From NCBI GenBank assembly GCA_000415505.1, contig KE354400.1:1-36582 (forward strand): a stretch of DNA of 36,582 bases. The letters run 5' to 3'. The position numbers and the translations under genes were made by a program. Numbering within the stretch: position 1 is the first letter of the stretch; each line of letters starts with the position of its first letter. Below are positions 1 through 10,387 of this stretch, in pieces. This DNA comes from Streptomyces afghaniensis 772. Its GTDB lineage: Bacteria > Actinomycetota > Actinomycetes > Streptomycetales > Streptomycetaceae. The notes beneath the pieces were generated by a model. That model was given only the letters and a program-made list of their open reading frames with translations, was not told where the DNA came from and made no database searches.

Positions 1-303
1 AGCGGCCGGCTTGCGACGCGGGTGCGAGTGGCCCGGCCGGCAACGGCGTGGTGAGTGATTCGTCAGGCGTGGCCGACGGCGGTACGGCGAGCGGACCGGC
101 TGGTACGGCCGGCAACGGTGTGGGGAATGGACCGGCGAGTGCGGTCGGCAGCGGCAAGTCGGGTGGTCCCGCCGGGGCCTCGTCGGGACCGGGACGTGAG
201 CGGGTCGCGGGACGCGCACGGGGACGACGGAACCGCGGACGCGGGCAGGAAAACAGACGCGGAGAGCGCGGACAGGCATGGGGAGGCATCTCGTGGGCGC
301 TGA
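1..303 (+). CDS. mtrB: Probable C-terminal tail of sensor kinase MtrB (partial, frame uncertain)
   Basis: This stretch has no recognisable domain. In one frame it encodes a low-complexity Gly/Ala/Ser-rich tail, and from about 180 a second frame with better codon bias encodes a polar Asp/Arg/Ala-rich tail ending at the TGA at 301-303. Streptomyces MtrB kinases carry long variable tails of this kind, and mtrB lies directly before lpqB in actinobacteria, which is the main reason for the call. The change of frame near 170-200 would need an extra base. A TGA at 301-303 overlapping a GTG at 293 would give the usual short mtrB-lpqB overlap. The kinase domains lie beyond the left edge, so identity rests on position and composition only. 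Confidence 0.4.
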
Positions 304-2123
304 CCGTGGGGGCGCGGTCGGCGTACGCCCGCGCGCGTGATGGCGTACGCCGCCGGTGGCGTCCTGCTGCTGGCGGGTGTGCCTCGATGCCGGACAGCGG
401 GGATCTGCGGGGTGTGGAGTCCACACCGCGCCAGGACACCCAGGTCCGGGTGTTCGCCGTGCCGCCGGGGGAGGACGCGCCGCCCTCGGAGATCGTGCAG
501 GGCTTCCTGGAGGCGCTCACCAGCGACGACCCGCACTACAAGACCGCGCGGCAGTACCTGACCGGCGAGGCCGCCAAGACGTGGCAGCCGGAGCTTTCCA
601 CCACCGTGCTGACGGACGGGCCGGGTGCCAAACCCGAGGCGGGCGGTGGCGGGGAGGACACCGGCGAGATCTCGTACACGCTCACCGGCACCAAGGTGGC
701 CACCGTGGACGCGCAGCAGGCGTATGCGCCGGCCACCGGGGCGTACGGCCGTACCGTGCACCTGACGCAGGACGACAAGAGCCGGCAGTGGCGGATCGAC
801 GCGCTGCCGCAGGGCGTCGTCATGGGTGAGTCGGACTTCCAGCGCAACTACATGTCCGTCAACAAGTACTACTTCGCTTCGAACACCTCGGCGGCCGGGG
901 CGGACACCCAGCCCACGGCGGTCGCCGACCCCGTGTACGTCCGCCGGCGGGTGGATCCCATGACACAGGTGGTGCGCTCCGTCCTGAGCGGGCCCACGCG
1001 GTGGCTCGGGCCCGTCGTCAGGTCGAGCTTCCCCACCGGTACGGCGCTGCCGAAGAAGACCGGTGCGCTGACGCCCGACGACCGGAACAAGCTGACCGTC
1101 CCGCTCAACGACAAGGCCGCGGGCGTCGGCACCAATCGGTGCCAGGAGATGGCGGCCCAGCTGCTGTTCACGTTGCAGAGCCTCAGCCCCGTGGTGGAGG
1201 AGGTCGAGCTGCGGGCCGACGGGGAGGAGCTGTGCTCGCTCGCGAAGGGCGCGGCCGATGCCGCCGCCTTCCGGAGCTCGACGCGCCACCCCGACTACCT
1301 GTACTTCGTCGACGGCAAGGACCGGCTGGTACGGATCCCGGCGGGCAGCAGCGACCCCAAGTCGGACCCCGCGCCGGGGGCGCTGGGCGAGGGCGACACG
1401 GCACTGCGGTCGGTGGCCGTGTCGCGCGACGAGCACACCGCGGCCGGTGTCAGCCTCGACGGCAAGTCGCTGTACGTGGGGTCGCTGGTCTCGGGCGGTT
1501 CGCTGGGCGAGCCGGTACTGCGCAGCCACGGCCGGACCGAGACCGACCGGCTGACGACCCCCAGCTGGGACGCGCACGACGGCTTGTGGGTGGCCGATCG
1601 CGACCCGGACAACCCCCGGCTGCTCCTGCTGGAGGAGGGCAAGGGCGATCCGCTGGAGGTGCGCATGCCGCACCTGGACGGGCGGGTCCAGGCCGTGCGG
1701 GTGGCCGCCGACGGAGTGCGGATCGCGCTCGTCGTGGAGAAGGGCGGCAAGAAGACCCTGCTCATCGGGCTGATCGAGCGGGAGGGGAAGCCGGGCGAGC
1801 AGCCGGCCGTCAGGGTGGTCGAACTGCGCTCCGCGACGCCGGAGTTGGAGGAGGTCACCGCCATGTCGTGGGCCGGGGACAGCCGGCTCGTGGTGGTCGG
1901 GCGTGAGCACGGTGGTGTGGAGCAGATGCGGTACGTCCAGGTCGACGGCTCCACGCCGGACGTACCGGCGCCCGCGGCCCTGACCGGCGTGAAGGAGGTC
2001 ACCGCCGCCGAGGACGAGGGGTTGCCGCTGGTGGCGTACTCGGTGGACGGAATCGTTCGGCTGCCGTCGGGCGCGCAGTGGCAGAAGGTGACGGAGGGGA
2101 CGGCGCCGGTCTATCCGGGGTGA
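293..2123 (+). CDS. lpqB: LpqB family lipoprotein (GerMN and beta-propeller), 5' end frame-disrupted
   Basis: LpqB is an exported lipoprotein that works with the MtrAB two-component system in actinobacterial envelope and cell-cycle control. The mature protein (about 581 residues from 378) starts CASMPDSGD, followed by a GerMN-type domain and a C-terminal beta-propeller region that includes DGLWVADRDPDNPRL. The family has a signal peptide ending LLAG before this Cys. That peptide (AYAAGGVLLLAG) is present at 343-378 but in another frame, so one T appears missing at the lipobox. The GTG at 293 (VGADRG) is in a third frame. The gene is therefore intact in content but shifted twice within 90 bases. 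Sequence error is the likeliest cause; real inactivation is possible. The frame of the mature part is open to the left edge, so an automatic start call would be misleading. Confidence 0.82.
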
Positions 2124-2303
2124 GGTGTGACACCCCCGTGGCCGGTGCCCGGGGCGTGCGAGCGGTCGCTGCTGCCGGGTGAGGCCCGGGAGGGGCGACC
2201 GCTGTCGTTCGGGAGCGGGAGCGGCCGGTGCGCCCCCGGACTCTCGGGCCGTCCCACGGGGCCGTCACTCATGTGGGGGACGAGCCGTTCGCCGGGCGGG
2301 GAG

Positions 2304-2326
2304 TTGTCCACAGGCCGTTGTCCACA
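2304..2326 (+). promoter_or_regulatory. Pair of DnaA-box-like sequences upstream of comF
   Basis: TTGTCCACA occurs at 2304-2312 and again at 2318-2326, same orientation, 14 nt apart, inside a longer repeat CGTTGTCCACAGG-like context. TTGTCCACA is the preferred Streptomyces DnaA box. The pair ends 40 bases before the comF start. Binding is inferred, not shown. Confidence 0.5.
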
Positions 2327-2366
2327 GGGGTGGCAGGGGCGGGGCCCGGTTCGGCACAGTGTGGCC

Positions 2367-3263
2367 ATGCGGGGGTGGTGGCAGGACCTCACCGACCTGG
2401 TGCTGCCGGCCGAGTGCGGGGGCTGTGGGAGGCCTCGTACGGTGCTCTGTCCGGAGTGCCGTGCGGTGCTGAGCGGAGTCGCGGCACGCCGGGTGCGGCC
2501 GGTGCCGGAGCCACCCGGGCTGCCCCGGGTGCACGCGGCGGCTCCGTATGCGGACGAGGTGCGGGCGACGCTGCTGGCCCACAAGGAACGGGGTGCCCTG
2601 GCGCTCGCAGGTCCCCTCGGGGTGGCCTTGGCGGGAGCCGTGCGGGCGGGGCTGCAGAGGGCGTGGGGCGGCTCCTGGGCCGGGGGCGAGGGGGCGTGGT
2701 CCCGGGACGCCGGGGCTCCTGTGCTGCTCGTGCCCGTTCCGTCCGGGCGGCGGGCCGTGCGGGCCCGGGGGCATGATCCCGCGCGGCGGATCGCGCTCGC
2801 GGCGGCGGGGGAACTGCGGCGGCGCGGGGTTCCGGCCAGGGTGCTCGGCGTGCTGCGGCAGGTTCGGGCCGTGGCCGACCAGTCGGTGCTCAACTCCCGG
2901 CAGCGACTGGACAATCTCGCGGGCGCGCTGGCGGTGGTTCCCGGGGGTGCCCGGCTGCTCTTGGGAGGGCCGGTCGTCCTCGTCGACGACCTGATGACCA
3001 CGGGGGCGTCCTTGGCGGAGGCCGCGCGGGCCGTGCGGGCGGCGGGGCCGGTTTCGAACGCTGCGGGGGCTGTGGCCGTGTACGGGGGAGAGACATGGGA
3101 AAGCAGAGAGGAACAGAACGTCGGAACAACGCGAGAGAGGACGGGCCGGCGGCCCGGCCGGCAGGGAATCAGGGGCGCGGGCGGCGCCGACGGAGTCGTC
3201 GACGTGGTGTGCGCGGCAGTGGTCGCCGCATCACCGGACTCTTTTGAAATAAACCGGAACTGA
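2367..3263 (+). CDS. comF: ComF family phosphoribosyltransferase-like protein
   Basis: The product is 298 residues from the ATG at 2367. A double zinc-knuckle CGGC...CPEC lies at residues 17-31, and a type I phosphoribosyltransferase loop VVLVDDLMTTGAS lies near 203-215. These two features define ComF/GntX proteins. In naturally competent bacteria ComF acts in uptake of single-stranded DNA; in Streptomyces the role is unknown. An in-frame frame extends upstream to 2127, but that part is Pro/Gly-rich and contains the DnaA-box pair, so the ATG that starts just before the zinc motif is preferred. The last 60 or so residues are a low-complexity Arg/Gly-rich tail not typical of the family. It sits between lpqB and hpf on the same strand. 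Confidence 0.82.
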   Translation: MRGWWQDLTDLVLPAECGGCGRPRTVLCPECRAVLSGVAARRVRPVPEPPGLPRVHAAAPYADEVRATLLAHKERGALALAGPLGVALAGAVRAGLQRAWGGSWAGGEGAWSRDAGAPVLLVPVPSGRRAVRARGHDPARRIALAAAGELRRRGVPARVLGVLRQVRAVADQSVLNSRQRLDNLAGALAVVPGGARLLLGGPVVLVDDLMTTGASLAEAARAVRAAGPVSNAAGAVAVYGGETWESREEQNVGTTRERTGRRPGRQGIRGAGGADGVVDVVCAAVVAASPDSFEINRN

Positions 3264-3281
3264 CTGAGATCTTGCGTCGTT
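3256..3281 (+). promoter_or_regulatory. Candidate SigR-type promoter for hpf
   Basis: GGAAC at 3256-3260 is followed after 18 nt by GTT at 3279-3281, close to the Streptomyces SigR (thiol-stress) pattern GGAAT-N18-19-GTT. It overlaps the comF stop and would start an hpf transcript with a leader of nearly 290 nt. One mismatch in the -35 box; short motif, so chance occurrence is possible. Confidence 0.35.
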
Positions 3282-3494
3282 GCAGGTAGCGAGAGGGCTT
3301 ATTCACCTGAACGGAGGTACGCCGCAGTAGAGGGTGACGACATCCGTCCAGGCGAGATATGTTCGGTTGAGAGGGAAAGCCGCAGGCCACACCTCTCAAA
3401 TCCGAATGCCGTGCCGCGGGTTTTTCTTCATCACTCGCGACGGTGGAGTGGAGATCTCGCCCACGGGGGAGGAGGTGGAAGTCACCGAGTCCGA

Positions 3495-3553
3495 GGTCCC
3501 GGGGCACACCGGGACCTGGTGCAAAAGGGAGACGCTCCGCAGCGAAGCGGAGC
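3495..3553 (+). promoter_or_regulatory. Two perfect hairpins in the hpf leader
   Basis: GGTCCCGG at 3495-3502 pairs with CCGGGACC at 3509-3516 (6-nt loop), and GCTCCGC at 3534-3540 pairs with GCGGAGC at 3547-3553 (6-nt loop). The second ends 21 nt before the hpf GTG, just ahead of the GGAACGGAG ribosome binding site. Neither has a T run, so they look more like leader structure than terminators. Confidence 0.45.
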
Positions 3554-3574
3554 GATCCGGGAACGGAGTTCTGC

Positions 3575-4273
3575 GTGGACATCGTCGTCAAGGGCCGCAA
3601 GACCGAGGTGCCCGAGCGGTTCCGGAAGCACGTGGCCGAGAAGCTGAAGCTGGAGAAGATCCAGAAGCTCGATGGCAAGGTGATCAGCCTCGACGTCGAG
3701 GTGTCCAAGGAGCCGAACCCCAGGCAGGCCGACCGCTGTGACCGAGTGGAGATCACGCTCCGCTCCCGCGGTCCGGTGATCCGGGCGGAGGCAGCGGCGA
3801 GTGACCCGTACGCGGCGCTCGACCTGGCGGCGGAAAAGCTGGAAGCCCGGCTGCGCAGGCAGCACGACAAGCGGTTCTCGCGCCGTGGCGCGCGCCGGAT
3901 TTCGGCCGCGGAGGTCGCCGACCACGTCCCGGGTGTGGCGACGCTCAACGGAAACGGCCTGGTGCCGACTCCCGAGGAGGAGCCGGAAGAGGCCGTCCCC
4001 ACGAAGAAGATCGGCTCGCTGGAAGTGCAGGGTGACGGCCCCATCGTCGTCCGCGAGAAGACCCACGTCGCAGCCCCCATGACCCTCGACCAGGCTCTCT
4101 ACGAGATGGAACTGGTCGGGCACGACTTCTATCTGTTCGTCGACTCCGAGACCAAGGAACCGAGTGTCGTCTACCGACGGCACGCCTACGACTACGGCGT
4201 GATCCACCTCCGGACGGACACGATGGTCACACACGCGCACGCCCCCGAGGCCGGCGGTGCGCTCGGCGGCTGA
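3575..4273 (+). CDS. hpf: Ribosome hibernation promoting factor, long form
   Basis: HPF binds the 30S decoding region when growth stops; the long form also pairs 70S ribosomes into 100S dimers through its C-terminal domain. The product is about 232 residues from the GTG at 3575, the usual size. Residues 1 to about 105 (VDIVVKGRKTEVPERF onward) form the S30AE/YfiA fold with a basic face. A variable acidic linker follows, then the conserved C-terminal dimerisation domain (TLDQALYEMELVGHDFYLF ... VVYRRHAYDYGVIHLRTD). GGAACGGAG precedes the start; the open frame extends to 3443, but that part is not HPF-like. It has its own leader, candidate promoter and terminator, so it is probably monocistronic. 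Confidence 0.93.
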   Translation: MDIVVKGRKTEVPERFRKHVAEKLKLEKIQKLDGKVISLDVEVSKEPNPRQADRCDRVEITLRSRGPVIRAEAAASDPYAALDLAAEKLEARLRRQHDKRFSRRGARRISAAEVADHVPGVATLNGNGLVPTPEEEPEEAVPTKKIGSLEVQGDGPIVVREKTHVAAPMTLDQALYEMELVGHDFYLFVDSETKEPSVVYRRHAYDYGVIHLRTDTMVTHAHAPEAGGALGG

Positions 4274-4296
4274 CCATGCCGGGTGAGAGCGGAGCA

Positions 4297-4333
4297 GGTG
4301 CCCCTGGAGCGCGTGTGCGCCCCCAGGGGCACC
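4297..4333 (+). terminator. Hairpin terminator after hpf
   Basis: GGTGCCCCTGG at 4297-4307 pairs perfectly with CCAGGGGCACC at 4323-4333 across a 15-nt loop. It lies 24 nt after the hpf stop and before the response-regulator gene. There is no strong T run, as is common in Streptomyces. Confidence 0.75.
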
Positions 4334-4479
4334 CCCGTGCGACCACTTGACGCCCCGCTCCGTCACCCTGGTGTCGTCCGGGCATGAAATCATGGTTGGC
4401 CACGGCCCAACCGGTGGGTCGTTGCTCTGGGTTGGCGATGGCTCAGGACCACAGGCCGCAGCCTTCAGGGGGAGGAACG

Positions 4480-5226
4480 ATGGCGGACAGCTTCGGACCG
4501 ATGCGTGACGAGGATGCCGACGGCGGCGTCGTCGGCATGGGCCCGGACACGGACTCTCCACGCAAGGAACCGATCAGAGTCCTTGTGGTCGACGACCACG
4601 CCCTGTTCCGTCGTGGCCTGGAGATCGTGCTGGCGGCCGAGGAGGACATCCAGGTCATCGGGGAGGCGGGCGACGGCGCCGAGGCCGTCGAGAAGGCCGC
4701 CGACCTGCTGCCCGACATCGTCCTGATGGACGTGCGGATGCCCAAGCGCGGCGGGATCGAGGCATGCACCTCCATCAAGGAGGTCGCCCCCAGCGCAAAG
4801 ATCATCATGCTGACGATCAGCGACGAGGAAGCCGATCTCTACGAGGCCATCAAGGCGGGCGCGACCGGCTATCTCCTCAAGGAGATCTCGACGGACGAGG
4901 TGGCCACCGCCATTCGCGCGGTGGCCGACGGGCAGTCGCAGATCAGCCCGTCCATGGCGTCGAAGCTGCTCACCGAGTTCAAGTCCATGATCCAGCGCAC
5001 GGACGAGCGCCGGCTGGTGCCCGCGCCGCGGCTGACGGACCGCGAACTGGAAGTCCTCAAACTCGTCGCGACGGGAATGAACAACCGCGATATCGCCAAG
5101 GAGTTGTTCATCTCCGAGAACACCGTGAAGAACCACGTGCGCAACATCCTGGAGAAGCTTCAGCTGCACTCCAGGATGGAAGCGGTGGTCTATGCGATGC
5201 GGGAGAAGATCCTCGAGATCCGGTAG
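4480..5226 (+). CDS. NarL/FixJ-type response regulator, orphan
   Basis: The product is a 248-residue DNA-binding response regulator. The receiver domain runs from about residue 32 with the acidic pair DD at 38-39, the phospho-acceptor Asp at 84 (IVLMD) and the conserved Lys in GYLLKEIS. A LuxR-type helix-turn-helix follows (LTDRELEVLKLVATGMNNRD through ENTVKNHVRNIL). The start at 4480 is chosen because GGGGGAGGAACG directly precedes it; the open frame begins at 4384 without family similarity. No histidine kinase is next to it, so it is an orphan in this window. It converges on the AlkX-like gene with a gap of only 3 bases. Confidence 0.9.
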   Translation: MADSFGPMRDEDADGGVVGMGPDTDSPRKEPIRVLVVDDHALFRRGLEIVLAAEEDIQVIGEAGDGAEAVEKAADLLPDIVLMDVRMPKRGGIEACTSIKEVAPSAKIIMLTISDEEADLYEAIKAGATGYLLKEISTDEVATAIRAVADGQSQISPSMASKLLTEFKSMIQRTDERRLVPAPRLTDRELEVLKLVATGMNNRDIAKELFISENTVKNHVRNILEKLQLHSRMEAVVYAMREKILEIR

Positions 5227-5229
5227 GGC

Positions 5230-6402
5230 TCAGGCGAGGATGCGGGCGAGTTCTTTGACGAGGGGTTCGCGCAGGTCCGGTGCGTCGACGCGTTCTACGC
5301 GTACGTCCGTGCAGTCCACCCAGGTCGCCGCCTCGGTCAGGGCCTGGGCCACGGCCGGGACGGCCTTCGCGCCGTCGAGCGTGACCTGCTTGGCCACCAG
5401 CGTGCTGCCCTCGCGGGCCGGGTCCACGCGGCCGACGAGCCGGCCGCCGGCCAGGACCGGCATCGCGAAGTAGCCGTGCACCCGCTTCAGTTTGGGGACG
5501 TAGGCCTCCAGGCGGTGGGTGAAGCCGAAGATCCGCTCCGTGCGTGCCCGCTCCCAGATCAAGGAGTCGAACGGCGAGAGCAGCGTGGTGCGGTGGCGGC
5601 CGCGCGGGGGTGTCTCCAGGGCCGCGGGGTCGGCCCAGGCGGGCTTGCCCCAGCCCTCGACCGTGACCGGGACGAGGCCCGAGTCGGCGATCACGGCGTC
5701 GACCTGCTCGCCCTTGAGGCGGTGGTAGTCGGCGATGTCCGCGCGCGTCCCGACGCCGAGGGACTGGCCCGCCAGGCGGACCAGGCGGCGCAGGCACTCG
5801 CTGTCGTCCAGCTCGTCGTGCAGCAGGGCGTCCGGGATCGCGCGCTCGGCGAGGTCGTACACGCGCTTCCAGCCGCGGCGCTCCACGCAGACCACCTCGC
5901 CGTACATCAGGGCGCGTTCGACGGCGACCTTCGAGCCGGACCAGTCCCACCAGTCGTTCGTCTTCTTCGCGCCGCCCAACTCGGTGGCCGTGAGGGGGCC
6001 TTCGTCGCGGAGCTGCTTGATGACCTCGTCGTAGGCGCCGTCCGGGAGGTCGTGGTTCCAGTGCGGGCGGTTGCGGTAGGCGCGGCGGCGGAAGGCGAAG
6101 TGCGGCCACTCCTCGATGGGGAGGATGCAGGCCGCGTGGGACCAGTACTCGAAGGCGTGGGTGTCCCTCCAGTAGGCGTTCTCCACTGTCTTTCGGCCCA
6201 CCGCGCCCAGGCGGGCGTACGGGACGAGTTCGTGGGAGCGGGCCAGGACCGAGATGGTGTCGAGCTGTATCGCACCCAGGTGGCGGAGGATGCCGCGGAC
6301 GCCGGCGCGGCGGGGTGGGGCGCCGAGGAAGCCCTGGGCGCGGAGGGTCAGTCTGCGGGCCTCGTCTGCGGAGAGCTCTGTTGCGGGGCGCGGGGTGGTC
6401 AT
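5230..6402 (-). CDS. YcaQ/AlkX-type winged-helix DNA glycosylase
   Basis: The 390-residue product belongs to the HTH_42/YcaQ family, whose characterised members AlkZ (azinomycin self-resistance in Streptomyces) and E. coli YcaQ remove alkylated bases and unhook interstrand crosslinks. AlkZ carries QxQ as the catalytic motif, while the YcaQ/AlkX group carries QxD. Here residues 44-50 read AIQLDTI, giving Q46 and D48, so it fits the QxD group. Other family blocks are visible, such as RSHELVPYARLG and the EYWSHAACILPIEEWP region. It stands alone on the minus strand between convergent and co-directional unrelated genes, with no biosynthetic cluster nearby, so housekeeping repair is more likely than self-resistance. 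Activity on crosslinks is inferred from family. Confidence 0.85.
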   Translation of the reverse strand: MTTPRPATELSADEARRLTLRAQGFLGAPPRRAGVRGILRHLGAIQLDTISVLARSHELVPYARLGAVGRKTVENAYWRDTHAFEYWSHAACILPIEEWPHFAFRRRAYRNRPHWNHDLPDGAYDEVIKQLRDEGPLTATELGGAKKTNDWWDWSGSKVAVERALMYGEVVCVERRGWKRVYDLAERAIPDALLHDELDDSECLRRLVRLAGQSLGVGTRADIADYHRLKGEQVDAVIADSGLVPVTVEGWGKPAWADPAALETPPRGRHRTTLLSPFDSLIWERARTERIFGFTHRLEAYVPKLKRVHGYFAMPVLAGGRLVGRVDPAREGSTLVAKQVTLDGAKAVPAVAQALTEAATWVDCTDVRVERVDAPDLREPLVKELARILA

Positions 6403-6482
6403 GGTTTTGCACGATAGGGGGTGGGACTGACAGAGGTGGCGTGAGCTGCGAGGTTGGGTGTGGGGGTGCTGTGCGCTGGGGC

Positions 6483-6565
6483 TGGGGCGGGTGGGGCGCA
6501 GTTCGGCGGTGCGAGGTGCCGCTGCGCCCGCCCGTGCCGCCCCGGCGGCACGACTGCCCGCAGCT
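6483..6565. repeat. Dispersed structured repeat, copy A
   Basis: About 83 bases, GC-rich, starting GGGGCGGGTGGGGCGCAG and ending CGGCACGACTGCCCGCAGCT. It is about 85% identical, by eye, to the segment at 12775-12859. Internal complementarity includes GTGCCGCC-CC-GGCGGCAC and GGGTGGGGCGCAG with CTGCGCCCGCCC. It fills the gap between the GNAT gene end and the AlkX gene start. It resembles an intergenic repeat I recall from many Streptomyces genomes. Confidence 0.7.
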
Positions 6566-6591
6566 GAGCAGCTCAGCAGCCCTGAGAACAG

Positions 6592-7161
6592 CTACGCGCG
6601 CGCCGGCAAGTACGGGGCCGTCGACGGGAGGCTCAGGTCCGATGGGAGCAAGGAGCCGATCCAGGTGTCGCGGCGTACGCCCTTGTTGTTGGTCGCGGCG
6701 CGCAGCGTGCCTTCGATCGTGAAACCGGCTCGTTCCGCCACCGCGCGGGAGGCGCGGTTGCCCACCTCGGCGCGCCATTCGACGCGGTCGATCGCGGCGT
6801 GGACGAAGGCCCAGCGGCAGGCCGTGAGGGCGGCCTCCGTGATGTAGCCGTTGGCGCGGTGCTCCTTGGCGGCCCAGAAGCCGATCTCGCCCATGCCCAG
6901 GGCGCGCATGGTGATGCCGACCATGCCGGCGAGTTCTCCGGAGTGGAGGAAGACGCCGAAGGTGTACATGGATCCGTCCGCCCAGCCGTCGGGGACCAAC
7001 TGCTCCGTGAAGGCCTCGGCGTGCTCGCGGAGGTAAGGCGAGGGGATCGTGGTCCAGCGCTGGATGTCGGCGTCCTGGCAGGCGTCGTACACCGCGTCGG
7101 TGTCCTGGGGGCCGACCGTGCGCAGCAGGAGGCGGTCCGTGGTGAGGGTGACGGGGTCCAT
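6592..7161 (-). CDS. GNAT family N-acetyltransferase (RimJ/RimL-like)
   Basis: The product is 189 residues from the ATG at 7161 (MDPVTLTTDRLLLRTVGPQD), a typical RimJ/RimL-type N-terminus in which the beta strand TDRLLLR is diagnostic. The acetyl-CoA binding part is around MGEIGFWAAKEHRANGYITE, with the later RVEWRAEVGNRASRAVAERA block. Such enzymes acetylate protein N-termini, aminoglycosides or small amines; the substrate cannot be told here. An in-frame ATG 12 codons upstream exists (7197), but the family begins near 7161. It is transcribed towards the AlkX gene and away from secA. Confidence 0.85.
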   Translation of the reverse strand: MDPVTLTTDRLLLRTVGPQDTDAVYDACQDADIQRWTTIPSPYLREHAEAFTEQLVPDGWADGSMYTFGVFLHSGELAGMVGITMRALGMGEIGFWAAKEHRANGYITEAALTACRWAFVHAAIDRVEWRAEVGNRASRAVAERAGFTIEGTLRAATNNKGVRRDTWIGSLLPSDLSLPSTAPYLPARA

Positions 7162-7366
7162 CGGCCGATTGTGGTGGGAGGCCCCCGGAAGCGCCATCTG
7201 TTTGCTGTGGGTGAGGGAGTGGTCACGCTTCGCGTGATTCGGGTGAGGGATGCGGCACCATCCGAGGGGCCCGGACGTTGTTCCCTTTGAAGCAGAGTGA
7301 AAGCGAAATGAAGCAGCGGACGGTCGCCGTCACGGCAGGCCCTCCCGGCGCGGTGGGGTCCTCGCA

Positions 7367-7372
7367 TACGAT
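7367..7372 (+). promoter_or_regulatory. Candidate -10 box for secA
   Basis: TACGAT at 7367-7372 fits the vegetative -10 pattern TAnnnT and lies 68 nt before the GTG start. I see no good -35 box at the right distance. The ribosome binding site AAGGAG precedes the GTG at 7441. Confidence 0.3.
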
Positions 7373-7440
7373 GGCCGTTGCTCAGTAAGTCAAGTGGTAA
7401 CCGACCGTCCCAGGCCCGACCGGCAAGGAGACCAACCCCC

Positions 7441-10287
<2,847 letters not shown>

Positions 10288-10314
10288 GGGTCGCCGAGGC
10301 ACCGTAGCGGCTTG

Positions 10315-10346
10315 AAGGGCCGGACACCCGAGGGTGTCCGGCCCTT
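10315..10346 (+). terminator. Strong terminator after secA
   Basis: AAGGGCCGGACACCC at 10315-10329 pairs over 15 bp with GGGTGTCCGGCCCTT at 10332-10346, leaving a GA apex. It lies 28 nt past the secA stop and between secA and the convergent Rv3235-family gene, so it may act in both directions. Confidence 0.88.
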
Positions 10347-10387
10347 CGGCTTGGTGGATCGGCGGCTCTGTGGCCTGCGGCGACGGC

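Noticed and set aside
48-2123. A 691-residue protein starting at 48, fusing a tail with LpqB
   Set aside because: The N-terminal part is not LpqB-like, and the true signal peptide is visible in another frame; the fusion is produced by frameshifts.
2117-2136. Terminator after lpqB (GGGGTG/CACCCC)
   Set aside because: Only a 6-bp stem overlapping the stop codon, with no T run.
3406-3741. Upstream frame overlapping hpf
   Set aside because: Codon bias is good at first, but no family, ribosome binding site or conservation can be shown; kept only as a comment under the hpf leader.
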